A stretch of DNA of 64,000 nt, taken from assembly GCF_042676025.1 (NCBI RefSeq), contig NZ_JBHTJP010000032.1, forward strand, positions 1,425,073 to 1,489,072, read 5' to 3'. This document shows positions 35,885 to 44,157 of this stretch, one piece after another. The DNA comes from Salinimicrobium gaetbulicola (lineage in GTDB: Bacteria; Bacteroidota; Bacteroidia; Flavobacteriales; Flavobacteriaceae). Numbering within the stretch: the stretch's first letter is position 1; each line of letters begins with the position of its first letter. Made by a program: the position numbers and the translations under genes. Below the pieces are notes generated by a model. It searched no databases. It saw only the letters and a list, made by a program, of their open reading frames with translations, and was not told where the DNA came from.

Positions 35885-36018
35885 CTACAACATCGGTTAA
35901 CGAGCAAATAGCGGCAGACCATCTAAAATAACATTTTTGACTACCTTTAAAAAGATAACTTAACCGACAAATTCCCGTTTCCCAGGTCCGCTACTTGCGT
36001 TAACCGGAGACGTTAGGC
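35885..36018 (+). repeat. attC-like site 2 (family A)
   Basis: Crossover at 36012/36013. Cassette 2 head GTTGTAGTAC and tail GTACTACAAC are perfectly complementary. Confidence 0.92.
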
Positions 36019-36023
36019 ACAAT

Positions 36024-36740
36024 ATGAACAAAACTTTGCGACAGATACTATTAATTGGATTTTTGACATTATTACTGACTCAAATCGGATATAGTCAATC
36101 GATTGATAAATTTACTGACTCATCAATCAAAGTTGATAGCCTAAATGTTCCGACTGATTTAAAACAACCTTATTTCCCAAAAGAAATGTTTCCTGAAGTT
36201 GAACTGGATTGGATCAAAACTGATAAGGGAACGAAAATAGAAAGCAAAGTTAAAGAAGGAACTTATGATGAATTTGTAGTGAATTGGTACTCAAATCATC
36301 TTCACGCAATGAAAGAACCTTTGTTGTTTAACAGAAAAATTGACAAAGAAATTTATCGATTTACTTGGTTGAGAACATTTGACAAACCAATGACTTTTAG
36401 ATTTGAAAAGATAAATGACAGATATATTCTGTACTGGAAAGTATTAAGTGGAGCTGGTGGTTATGAACCTGGAAAAATAGAAATTGAGCAACTGAAAATA
36501 TTAACCGAAAAAGAATGGACCAAATTTACTCAACTTGTTGCAAAAGCGGATTTTTGGAAAATGGAATTAGGTCGTAGTTCAATTGGAACAGATGGTTCCG
36601 AATGGATTATGGAAGGTGTTAATCAAACGGATTATAGGGTTGTAAGTGTTTGGTCACCCGGTAAAGGGAACTTTTATAATGCTTGTGATTATCTAATTTC
36701 GTTAACAAATTTGAAAATATCTGAAAAGGACAAATATTAA
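36024..36740 (+). CDS. cassette 3: exported hypothetical protein
   Basis: This 238-residue protein has a signal peptide (LLIGFLTLLLTQIGYSQS). The mature part is soluble, with aromatic-rich segments such as FTWLRTFDKPMTFRFEK and a late WIMEGVNQTDYRVVSVWSPG. I recognise no catalytic motif. The ATG is only 11 bases after the crossover, so the cassette itself has no room for a promoter. Confidence 0.78.
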   Translation: MNKTLRQILLIGFLTLLLTQIGYSQSIDKFTDSSIKVDSLNVPTDLKQPYFPKEMFPEVELDWIKTDKGTKIESKVKEGTYDEFVVNWYSNHLHAMKEPLLFNRKIDKEIYRFTWLRTFDKPMTFRFEKINDRYILYWKVLSGAGGYEPGKIEIEQLKILTEKEWTKFTQLVAKADFWKMELGRSSIGTDGSEWIMEGVNQTDYRVVSVWSPGKGNFYNACDYLISLTNLKISEKDKY

Positions 36741-36750
36741 AAAATACTGT

Positions 36751-36885
36751 GCCTAACATCGGTTAACGAGCAAATAGCGGCAGACCATCGAAAAATGACA
36801 TTTTTGACTACCTTTAAAAAGATAACTTAACCGACAAATTATCGTTTCCCAGGTCCGCTACTTGCGTTAACCGGAGACGTTGCCT
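36751..36885 (+). repeat. attC-like site 3 (family A)
   Basis: Crossover at 36879/36880. R'' GCCTAAC fits the classical RYYYAAC consensus; cassette 3 head GTTAGGCACA and tail TGTGCCTAAC match perfectly. Confidence 0.92.
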
Positions 36886-36925
36886 GCAAGCTAAAAACTG
36901 ATAAAAAACTAAGCTTTTGATTTAA

Positions 36926-37363
36926 ATGAAGAATAACCGAGTCTTTAACTATGAATTAGCCTCAAAAGGCGACCGACTTTTTGCTGCAATTACTCAAGGA
37001 GTTTTACTTTTCATTCTACTGATTATAGTTTATAAGTTCATAGGTATTCCGATCGCAGCAATATTTTCCTCTGACACCGACTTGATTGATATTTTAATTT
37101 CTATTCTTCAAGGCCTGTTCTTGGGAGCAATATTTTATCCATTCTTCACTGGAAATTTAGGCCATAAGATTTTTGGATTAAAAGTTATTTCGGCAGAAAC
37201 AGGAGAAGATTATAAAAAAGCCGATGAAGGGGCAATACGCGAATGTTTAAAAAACCTTTTGGGATATTTAATTATACCTAACATCTGGATTCTGTGGGAT
37301 AAAAAAAATCAGAATTTGTACGACAAACTGACCAATACTTATGTTGTCAAAAGGTTTGATTAA
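36926..37363 (+). CDS. cassette 4: RDD family membrane protein
   Basis: This 145-residue protein has the RDD pattern: ASKGDRLFAAITQG at the start of helix 1 with the Arg-Asp pair, further helices at about 50-75, and the block GNLGHKIFGLKVI that follows helix 2, then RECLKNLLGYLI and LYDKLTNTYVVK. RDD proteins are small multi-pass membrane proteins of mostly unknown role, some linked to ion transport. Complete length for a short RDD protein. Confidence 0.85.
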   Translation: MKNNRVFNYELASKGDRLFAAITQGVLLFILLIIVYKFIGIPIAAIFSSDTDLIDILISILQGLFLGAIFYPFFTGNLGHKIFGLKVISAETGEDYKKADEGAIRECLKNLLGYLIIPNIWILWDKKNQNLYDKLTNTYVVKRFD

Positions 37364-37405
37364 ACACGGATAAGAACTTATTAAATCAAACGGAGAAAAG
37401 CCTGC

Positions 37406-37537
37406 AGGCAACAACGGTTAACTAAAATGGCTTTTATGAGGGATAATTTCCTACATTTATTTCCATAACCAAAACTCGTCTCCACGGAAAGTGACATCTT
37501 CCCTACTCGCCACTTTTGTTAACCGGAGACGTTGTAA
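37406..37537 (+). repeat. attC-like site 4 (family B)
   Basis: Crossover at 37531/37532. Family B arms are AACGGTTAACTAAAATGGC and GCCACTTTTGTTAACCGG, with a single extrahelical T in place of the AG of family A. Confidence 0.92.
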
Positions 37538-37616
37538 GCAAGCTTAATTTTGAAAAATTTCGTTTCTATAGAAGAAAACCTTAATAAAAATGATTTAATT
37601 AAAATATTTCAAAACG

Positions 37617-37907
37617 TTGAAATCGGATAGAAAAAGAGAATTCCTAAGAATTATAAATAATCGCGGATTAAATATTGCGGCGATTTTAATAGCAACAACT
37701 ATTGCATTAATAAAGGCTTGGAGATTTTCTTTAAATCTTCCTGGTAGTGCAAATATGGGTGGTTTAGCTCTCCTACTTCTAATCCCAATCCTAGGTTTAA
37801 TAGTTTTAATTTCATATTTAATACTAAGAAAACCACTAAATGAATTCAGTTGGATAATAACTGTAATTGGAATAATTTATCTCATTTACAAATCCACTGA
37901 TATTTAA
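37617..37907 (+). CDS. cassette 5: small membrane protein, TTG start
   Basis: This 96-residue protein has three hydrophobic segments (about residues 18-36, 45-67 and 76-95). No ATG fits: the one at 37590 is closed after two codons, so TTG at 37617 is the likely start, which lowers certainty. No family recognised. Confidence 0.55.
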   Translation: MKSDRKREFLRIINNRGLNIAAILIATTIALIKAWRFSLNLPGSANMGGLALLLLIPILGLIVLISYLILRKPLNEFSWIITVIGIIYLIYKSTDI

Positions 37908-37976
37908 TGTTTCACTATAAATATTCAAATTAAAAAGAAGTTTAAAAAGACGTGAAATCGTATAAATTAAGCCAGC

Positions 37977-38111
37977 TCACAACAGCGGTTAACGAGCAAA
38001 TAGCTTAGATCCTTCGAAAATGACATTTTTGACTACCTTTAAAAAGATAACTTAACCGACAAATTTGGCGTTTCCCAAAACCGCTACTTGCGTTAACCGG
38101 AGACGTTACCT
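37977..38111 (+). repeat. attC-like site 5 (family A)
   Basis: Crossover at 38105/38106. The tail AGCTCACAAC differs at two of ten positions from perfect complement of the head GTTGTAAGCA, the worst match in the array; it may be an old cassette. Confidence 0.88.
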
Positions 38112-38116
38112 GCAAT

Positions 38117-38599
38117 TTGAAAACAAACGATACATACAAATTGGAATCAAAAGGACGAAGGGTTTATAGAATTGGTTTTGCCGCCATTTTGAGCGGACTG
38201 CTCTTGCTTTATGGATTGATGGACAATTCGACAGGACTTTTAGTTTTTGCTGCAGCTATAGCCTTTTCAGTATTTATTGAGTTATTAATTCATGAAGAAA
38301 CCATAATAGAATTAACCGCTGAGAAAATGAAAGTTAGTATTTCAAAACTTTCAGGAACGATAAAGGATGATTATGAAATTCCACTTTCCGAAATTCAGTC
38401 GAGATTCTTTGAAAGAAAGACTTATGACGGATACATGTTGGCATTTCATACTCTTTGGGAACTTTATTTTCCGACCAATAAAAGTCAGCTGACAATCCAT
38501 TTAAGAAATGGTAAAAGGAAAGAAATATCTTTAAATGTATCTGACAATGAAGCAAGGAATCTAATCAGTAGAATTCCTGAAAGGATTCCGAATTTTTAA
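38117..38599 (+). CDS. cassette 6: two-helix membrane protein with a PH-like tail
   Basis: This 160-residue protein has two close helices (about residues 18-36 and 42-58) and then a soluble part that begins EETIIELTAEKMKVSI and includes EIPLSEIQ and LTIHLRNGKRKEISL, a pattern like bacterial PH domains (bPH2-type); this is a guess from shape. The start is TTG at 38117, only 11 bases from the crossover; no ATG lies before the first helix. Confidence 0.6.
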   Translation: MKTNDTYKLESKGRRVYRIGFAAILSGLLLLYGLMDNSTGLLVFAAAIAFSVFIELLIHEETIIELTAEKMKVSISKLSGTIKDDYEIPLSEIQSRFFERKTYDGYMLAFHTLWELYFPTNKSQLTIHLRNGKRKEISLNVSDNEARNLISRIPERIPNF

Positions 38600-38614
38600 G
38601 AAAGAAAAAACTGC

Positions 38615-38750
38615 AGGTAACATCGGTTAACGAGCAAATAGCGGAGAACCGTTCAAAAATGACATTTTTGACTACCTTTAAAACGATAACTTAACCAGAC
38701 TAATTCGTGTTCCCCTACTTCGCTACTTGCGTTAACCGGAGACGTTGGGC
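38615..38750 (+). repeat. attC-like site 6 (family A)
   Basis: Crossover at 38744/38745. R'' AGGTAAC and R' GTTGGGC (fits GTTRRRY); cassette 6 ends GTTACCTGCA / TGCAGGTAAC match perfectly. Confidence 0.92.
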
Positions 38751-38767
38751 ACAATTATAACTACCTC

Positions 38768-39214
38768 ATGAGACCAATATTTCTGATAATCTTAATTTCT
38801 CTCATTTCTTGCAATAAACAAGATAGAACGGAGTCAAAATCATTAGGATGGATAACTGTTTCTAATAGTGATTCTTCAATAACTTTTAAAGACTCTTGTC
38901 TAGCAACAGAACTTAATATTATGAAAGTCGATTTAACGGATTCAATTGTTTACTTGAAAGACAAATGTAAAAACCAAAATTTGAGCATTCTTGCTGCCAA
39001 ATATGAATATCCTGACGGTTCATTAAACGTTAGTTCAAAAATTACTAATGATACAATTTCAACTATATCAAAAAGCGAATTCATAGGAGCTTTTGAAGAG
39101 AAATACTATGAGCTAATTGTAGACTCAATCACAACTAAATGGACAATCAATAACCGAATTCCAGTTCAACTTTCAAAAGATTCAACTCGGATTATTAAGA
39201 GAATTAGATTATAA
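38768..39214 (+). CDS. cassette 7: lipoprotein of unknown function
   Basis: This 148-residue protein has a lipobox (LISLISC, Cys at about residue 15) and a mature domain of about 130 residues with two further cysteines and a C-terminal basic tail (DSTRIIKRIRL). No family recognised. Confidence 0.78.
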   Translation: MRPIFLIILISLISCNKQDRTESKSLGWITVSNSDSSITFKDSCLATELNIMKVDLTDSIVYLKDKCKNQNLSILAAKYEYPDGSLNVSSKITNDTISTISKSEFIGAFEEKYYELIVDSITTKWTINNRIPVQLSKDSTRIIKRIRL

Positions 39215-39222
39215 ATAACTGT

Positions 39223-39354
39223 GCCCAACATCGGTTAACGACCAAATAGCGGCAGACCTCTAAAATGACATTTTTGACTACCTTTAAAAAGATAACTTAA
39301 CCGACAAAATACGTTTCCCAGATCCGCTACTTGCGTTAACCGGAGACGTTGCCA
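39223..39354 (+). repeat. attC-like site 7 (family A)
   Basis: Crossover at 39348/39349; cassette 7 ends GTTGGGCACA / TGTGCCCAAC match perfectly. The 5' arm has ACCAAATAGC where others have AGCAAATAGC. Confidence 0.92.
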
Positions 39355-39370
39355 CCAATTTTATGAAATT

Positions 39371-39985
39371 ATGAGTGAATACTATGTTTTACTAAATCAA
39401 ACTCAAGAAGGTCCATATTCCAAAGAAGATTTGAGAAAACTTAATTTAAGTAGAACTACTTTAATTTGGAATAAAGAACTAGATGATTGGACAGAATTAA
39501 AAAATGTAAATGATTTAAAATTTCTTCGAAATGAGTTGCCTCCTGAGGTAAATTTAAACAACAAGAAATCCACTTCAATAAAATCAAAATTAGCTAATCA
39601 AATTATTAGCATTTTTAGAATATTGATAGCATCATTTATCATAGGAACCATATTTTTTATTGGATTCGGATTTTACAACAATTTATTCTCCTATAAATTC
39701 TTTAATAAAGACATAAATTTTAGTGACACACACGAAGTTCTTGGTTATAAACCAAATCAATTTCAATTTAATGAAGTGTCATCAAACGGACAATATGGAA
39801 GATCCTCTGGATTTATGGAAATTAGTGATTCAGGTAAGGAAGAGGTAAGAGAAATTGTAGTTGAAGAATTACTAGAAGAAAGTTTTCAGTTTTCTTTATA
39901 TACGGTTATTGCATCCTTTTTAATCTTAATTTTAATTTTCTATTTGATAAAAGGTATTCGATGGGTTAGAAAATACTCTTCCTAA
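39371..39985 (+). CDS. cassette 8: GYF_2-domain membrane protein
   Basis: This 204-residue protein starts with a GYF_2-type domain (about residues 3-50: YYVLLNQTQEGPYSKEDLR, then LIWNKELDDWTELKNV), which usually binds proline-rich or short peptide partners. A membrane helix follows at about 78-100, a periplasmic stretch of about 70 residues, and a second helix near 175-197. Domain assignment is fairly sure; the partner is unknown. Confidence 0.8.
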   Translation: MSEYYVLLNQTQEGPYSKEDLRKLNLSRTTLIWNKELDDWTELKNVNDLKFLRNELPPEVNLNNKKSTSIKSKLANQIISIFRILIASFIIGTIFFIGFGFYNNLFSYKFFNKDINFSDTHEVLGYKPNQFQFNEVSSNGQYGRSSGFMEISDSGKEEVREIVVEELLEESFQFSLYTVIASFLILILIFYLIKGIRWVRKYSS

Positions 39986-40007
39986 AAAAATAGTACAGTT
40001 AAACTGG

Positions 40008-40139
40008 TGGCAACAACGGTTAACTAAAATGGCTTTTTTGAGAGATATTTTCCTACATTTATTTCCATTAGAAAAACCCGTTACGCCTGAAAGTGATTTC
40101 TTCCCTACACGCCACTTTTGTTAACCGGGAACGTTGTAC
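40008..40139 (+). repeat. attC-like site 8 (family B)
   Basis: Crossover at 40133/40134; cassette 8 ends GTTGCCACCA / TGGTGGCAAC match perfectly. Confidence 0.92.
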
Positions 40140-40154
40140 ACCATTATTTAGAAT

Positions 40155-41132
40155 ATGAAATACATCCAATTATTAGCATTTTTATTGATATTTAATAGTG
40201 GTCAATCTCAGGAAAATGACAAACTACTTTTAAGACAAGATTTAATTTCTGACTTATCTAAATACCCAATCTATCCAAGACTAACAGAAGAAGTTAATGG
40301 TAAAATAGAATGGAAAGAGGATTTTAAATATTTAGATGAAATTGACATTTATTCTATTACATATTTAAGTGATGGTTTAAAAGTAAAAGGACTTTTAGTC
40401 AAGCCAAAGAAAAAAGGAAAATATCCTTCTGTAATTTTTAATCGAGGTGGAAATCGAAATTTTGGTGCTTTAGCAATCGCCCACGGGGCAATTACACTCG
40501 GTCGAATTGCAAAAGAAGGCTATGTTGTAATTGCTAGTCAGTATAGAGGAAATGTGGGTGGTGAAGGAAAAGAAGAATTTGGAGGAAAAGAAGTCAACGA
40601 TATAACTATTCTACCCGAGGTATTAAAAGAAATAGAATCAGCAGATACTGATAAAATAGGAATGTATGGATGGAGTCGTGGTGGAATGATGACTTATATT
40701 GCTTTAACTAAAATGGATAAAATAAAGGCTGCAGTAGTTGGTGGAGCAGTTTCAAATAGTTTTAGTACTATCGAAGATAGACCTGAGATGGAAACAAATG
40801 TTTTGGTAGAACTAATTCCAAATTACCAAGAAAATAAAGAGGCTGAATTAGAAAAAAGATCTGCTATTAAATGGGTTGATAAGTTTCCAAAAAATGTTCC
40901 GATTCTAATGTTGCATGGAAATTCTGACTGGAGAGTAAAACCAGAACAAAGTTTAAATCTAGCTTTGGAATTTGAAAAACATAGAATTCCATATAGACTA
41001 ATCATATTCGAAGGTGGTGACCATGGAATTTCTGAACACAAAAAAGAAGTTACCGACCAGGTAATAACTTGGTTTGATCGATATTTAAAAAATGGTGAAT
41101 CATTACCTAATATGGAGTATCACGGGAAATAA
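40155..41132 (+). CDS. cassette 9: exported S9-like alpha/beta hydrolase
   Basis: This 325-residue protein has a signal peptide (about 18 residues) and an alpha/beta-hydrolase domain of the prolyl oligopeptidase group. The nucleophile elbow is GWSRG (about residue 172), the acid is probably the Asp in HGNSDWRV (about 257) and the histidine is in GGDHGIS (about 291). There is no beta-propeller domain, as in the short S9-like peptidases/esterases. It should act in the periplasm on peptides or esters; the substrate is unknown. Confidence 0.85.
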   Translation: MKYIQLLAFLLIFNSGQSQENDKLLLRQDLISDLSKYPIYPRLTEEVNGKIEWKEDFKYLDEIDIYSITYLSDGLKVKGLLVKPKKKGKYPSVIFNRGGNRNFGALAIAHGAITLGRIAKEGYVVIASQYRGNVGGEGKEEFGGKEVNDITILPEVLKEIESADTDKIGMYGWSRGGMMTYIALTKMDKIKAAVVGGAVSNSFSTIEDRPEMETNVLVELIPNYQENKEAELEKRSAIKWVDKFPKNVPILMLHGNSDWRVKPEQSLNLALEFEKHRIPYRLIIFEGGDHGISEHKKEVTDQVITWFDRYLKNGESLPNMEYHGK

Positions 41133-41136
41133 CGGT

Positions 41137-41268
41137 GTACAACATCGGTTATCAAAAATGGCTTTTTTGAGAGATAAATTCCTACATTTATTTCCATAAC
41201 AAATATTCGTCTCCACGGAAAGTGATGTCTTCCCTACTCGCCACTTTAGTTAACCGGGAGCGTTGTAC
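41137..41268 (+). repeat. attC-like site 9 (family B, degenerate L'')
   Basis: Crossover at 41262/41263. The 5' arm reads ATCGGTTATCAAAAATGGC, with the L'' box altered from GGTTAAC to GGTTATC; the cassette 9 ends GTTGTACACC / GGTGTACAAC still match perfectly. Confidence 0.88.
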
Positions 41269-41293
41269 GCAATTTTAAACTAAATCAGCATAA

Positions 41294-41866
41294 ATGAAGT
41301 TGAAACAGTCCAGAGACGAATTAGAAAGAGCCAAACAGACTGTAGAAAAAATTAAGAATTCCGATTCTCTAGATGAATATGAGGAACTTTGGAAAGACTT
41401 TTTACATTATCTAGAAAAGACGTGGATTAAAGCCGAGCGCGAATGTCAAGGATTTAAAAATAAATTTATGCCCTGGCAAGGAAAGTTTAAAAACCTTAGA
41501 AGAAAAGACCCGCTATTAAAGTACTTAAAGAACGCAAGAGATGCTGATGTTCATTCGATTCAAGAAATAACAAAGAAAGGGAAATCTTCCGTAACAGGTA
41601 ACTTTGTAAATCCGTCGGGAGGTTATATAGAGAAAATGGTAATTAAAAACGGAGTAATTGAAGAATATAAAGGAGATCCAATAATTTTTGAGTTTTCACC
41701 GGGATTTGTAAAAGCTATATCCTTCTTTAACAATAATCTGTTATATGACATCCCAAATTACCATAGAGGTGAAAAAGTAAAAAATCCTGATAACCCAACA
41801 GAACTTGCAGAGTTAGGAATAAAATTTTATGCTGACTATTTAGATAAGATAGAAAAGGAGTTCTAG
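41294..41866 (+). CDS. cassette 10: cytosolic hypothetical protein, helical, HEPN-like motif
   Basis: This 190-residue protein has no signal peptide or membrane helix. The first half is helical (ELERAKQTVEKIKNSD), followed by a conserved-looking block DPLLKYLKNARDADVHSI. The R-x4-H in RDADVH recalls the Rx4-6H motif of HEPN RNases, and the helices before it fit that fold, but this is only a suggestion. The C-terminal half is beta-rich. Confidence 0.65.
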   Translation: MKLKQSRDELERAKQTVEKIKNSDSLDEYEELWKDFLHYLEKTWIKAERECQGFKNKFMPWQGKFKNLRRKDPLLKYLKNARDADVHSIQEITKKGKSSVTGNFVNPSGGYIEKMVIKNGVIEEYKGDPIIFEFSPGFVKAISFFNNNLLYDIPNYHRGEKVKNPDNPTELAELGIKFYADYLDKIEKEF

Positions 41867-41874
41867 AAAACTGC

Positions 41875-42007
41875 GTACAACATCGGTTAACGAGCAAATA
41901 GCTGCAGACCATCTAAAATGACATTTTTGAGTACCTTTAAAAGGATAACTTAACCAATAAATTACGTTTCCCAGGTCCGCTACTTGCGTTAACCGGAGAC
42001 GTTGTAC
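41875..42007 (+). repeat. attC-like site 10 (family A)
   Basis: Crossover at 42001/42002; cassette 10 ends GTTGTACGCA / TGCGTACAAC match perfectly. Confidence 0.92.
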
Positions 42008-42026
42008 ACAATACCGAAAACCATAA

Positions 42027-42536
42027 ATGAAAATCCAAAAACTAATAATTGGAATCTTAATACTGAGCTTAATTGCTTGTAAAGACTCTAAAAAATCTGA
42101 TGGAAAAATACAACCACCTGCAATCGAATTTGACTTTTCTGATATGCCAGAAAATGTGGAGGTTAAACCAGATACTTATGTGAATGATTTGGAAAAGTTA
42201 TTTACTAAAGAACAGAATGAAAAACTTGAAAATTATTTGACTAAACTTTATTCAAGTACTTCAAAAAAAATTGTAGTAGTAACCTCTCCTTATAGCAAAG
42301 AATTAGATAAAGAATGGGAAATTGGAACAGCATTTAGTAACGGCGGATTATGGATAGTCTTTAGCAAATCGATGAAAGAGGTTAGTATAGGAGCGGATAA
42401 AAAAACTGACAAGATTATTCCTCAAGAGGATAGAGAAAAAGTAATTAACGAAATTATTATTCCTGAATTTGAAAATGGGAACTTTTATAAAGGCATTGAA
42501 AATGGAATATTAGAATTATTAAAAAAATGGAAATAA
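42027..42536 (+). CDS. cassette 11: TPM-domain lipoprotein
   Basis: This 169-residue protein has a lipobox (LIACK, Cys near residue 18) and a TPM domain (about 48-165): YVNDLEKLFTKEQNEKLENYL, then IVVVTSPYSKELDKE and an acidic EDREKVINEIIIPEF. TPM-domain proteins include plant thylakoid acid phosphatase and bacterial proteins of the YgcG group. The usual glycine-rich transmembrane tail is absent. Confidence 0.82.
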   Translation: MKIQKLIIGILILSLIACKDSKKSDGKIQPPAIEFDFSDMPENVEVKPDTYVNDLEKLFTKEQNEKLENYLTKLYSSTSKKIVVVTSPYSKELDKEWEIGTAFSNGGLWIVFSKSMKEVSIGADKKTDKIIPQEDREKVINEIIIPEFENGNFYKGIENGILELLKKWK

Positions 42537-42545
42537 AAGTACTGT

Positions 42546-42679
42546 GTACAACATCGGTTAACGAGCAAATAGCGGCAAACCTCTAAAATGGCATTTTTGA
42601 CTACCTTTAAAAAGATAACTTAACCTACAAAACAATTGTTTCCCATGACCGCTACTTGCGTTAACCGGAGACGTTGTAG
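42546..42679 (+). repeat. attC-like site 11 (family A)
   Basis: Crossover at 42673/42674; cassette 11 ends GTTGTACACA / TGTGTACAAC match perfectly and are the same as those of cassette 1. Confidence 0.92.
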
Positions 42680-42684
42680 CACAT

Positions 42685-43206
42685 ATGAAACTAACCGCAG
42701 AAAACATTAAGAACAACTATCTGATTTTGATAATTAAGCTCACAATATTGAGTTTATTTGTTTTCTCCTTAGTGCTTGGAAAAATTGAAACTTCAAATCA
42801 TTTGAAGTTTGTTGCGGAAACTGGAAACGGATTTCAAAACTTTCTGAATGTACTAAAAGAAACATCTTATTTTAGACCTGCAATAATCTTGTTAATTCCA
42901 CTCCTCGGAATTTTTATTAATAATAAAATTGGTTGGGTTTTAATTCAATCTTATTTCTATTTTCTAATTTCTAATTTGGCATTTTCAGCTAAATATATTG
43001 ACTCCACTGATAACACTCTGATTTTAATAAACATTGTCGGATTCTTACTATTGTTTCTAATTATTATTCTTATGAATAAAAAGAGGATCAGCGATATGAT
43101 TTATGGGATTGGAAAAACAGAATTGATAAGTAAAAATATTATTGCTTCTTTTATTGGAATAGGAATAACAATAATTTTAGCATTGATTAAAGTAGATGGA
43201 ATATAA
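42685..43206 (+). CDS. cassette 12: multi-pass membrane protein
   Basis: This 173-residue protein has about five hydrophobic segments (residues 11-30, 58-74, 80-97, 110-128 and 148-168) and no recognised motif. The ATG lies 11 bases after the crossover, so transcription must begin in the upstream attC or beyond. Confidence 0.75.
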   Translation: MKLTAENIKNNYLILIIKLTILSLFVFSLVLGKIETSNHLKFVAETGNGFQNFLNVLKETSYFRPAIILLIPLLGIFINNKIGWVLIQSYFYFLISNLAFSAKYIDSTDNTLILINIVGFLLLFLIIILMNKKRISDMIYGIGKTELISKNIIASFIGIGITIILALIKVDGI

Positions 43207-43216
43207 AAAATACGTG

Positions 43217-43348
43217 CTACAACATCGGTTAACGATCAAATAGCGGCAGACATCTAAAATGACATTTTTGACTACCTTTAAAAAGATAACTTAACCGACA
43301 AATTCGCGTCCCCTACTCCGCTACTTGCGTTAACCGGGAACGTTGTGC
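43217..43348 (+). repeat. attC-like site 12 (family A)
   Basis: Crossover at 43342/43343; cassette 12 ends GTTGTAGCAC / GTGCTACAAC match perfectly. The extrahelical pair reads AT in place of AG (CGATCAAATAGCGG). Confidence 0.92.
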
Positions 43349-43361
43349 AATATTTTTAAGA

Positions 43362-43997
43362 ATGAGAAAGAGTATAACATTATTTTTTTTATTGCTTTCT
43401 ATTTCAGGTATAAGTCAGCAATATCAGAAAACAGAAGTAATTGATAAAGCAAAGGAATATTTAAAATCATCAGTCGGAGAAAACCTTTATAAATACTTTG
43501 AACTTAGTCCAGATTCATTTTATAAATATCGGACAAAGTCTGGCAAAATTAAATGGGAAAACATTAATGAAGGAAAAAAGACCAAAGGAGAATTTGTAAA
43601 TGCCAAACAAATGGTGTTTTTACTAAACCATCCTGATTTTCAGTATAAATTCGTAGATAAAACGATAATAGTCCAATTGGACTCACAGCTAAATTTGAGT
43701 GAAAAAATCAATTTAGATAAAATCCCAAAATTTCTCCTAAACGATAAAAATTCTGATTGGATAAGTGAAGAAAAAATAGACAAGATTATTTCAGACCAGG
43801 ATTTAAAAAAATCGATTAGAAAACCAATAAAGCGATTAGAATTTGATTCAAAAAACAAATATTATTACTGGATCGTTTTCAATACTCTTTATCAAGAAAT
43901 GTGTTTTTCGAATGAAGAAATACTATGGATTAGCCCAAAAACAGGAGAAATCTTAAAACACTTTGAAGAAAGACAACATCAAATAGATTGCAAGTAA
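43362..43997 (+). CDS. cassette 13: exported hypothetical protein
   Basis: This 211-residue protein has a signal peptide (FFLLLSISGISQQ). The mature part is charged and ends with a strand-turn-strand pattern (WISPKTGEILKHFE) reminiscent of PepSY-like repeats, though I would not assign that domain. It ends just before a divergent attC. Confidence 0.72.
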   Translation: MRKSITLFFLLLSISGISQQYQKTEVIDKAKEYLKSSVGENLYKYFELSPDSFYKYRTKSGKIKWENINEGKKTKGEFVNAKQMVFLLNHPDFQYKFVDKTIIVQLDSQLNLSEKINLDKIPKFLLNDKNSDWISEEKIDKIISDQDLKKSIRKPIKRLEFDSKNKYYYWIVFNTLYQEMCFSNEEILWISPKTGEILKHFEERQHQIDCK

Positions 43998-44006
43998 AAA
44001 AACATT

Positions 44007-44140
44007 GCACAACACCGTGTAACGCAAATGGCGGGCATTCTGCTAAAATTCGGTAATTTAGAGACCAATTAGAAACAACTAAGCTGACAAGTTCGCCTTC
44101 CCTACTCCGCGCCACTTGTCGTTACACGATACCGTTGTGC
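44007..44140 (+). repeat. attC-like site 13 (divergent)
   Basis: Crossover at 44134/44135. The arms are CCGTGTAACGCAAATGGCG and CGCCACTTGTCGTTACACGA, unlike families A and B, but the overall layout is kept. Cassette 13 ends GTTGTGCAAT / ATTGCACAAC match perfectly. Confidence 0.88.
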
Positions 44141-44157
44141 AACATCTAAAAAAATCT

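Noticed and set aside
35921..35940. AAAATGACATTTT in the middle of family A sites as an operator
   Set aside because: It is more simply part of the hairpin structure of the loop; no related motif occurs outside attC sites in the window.
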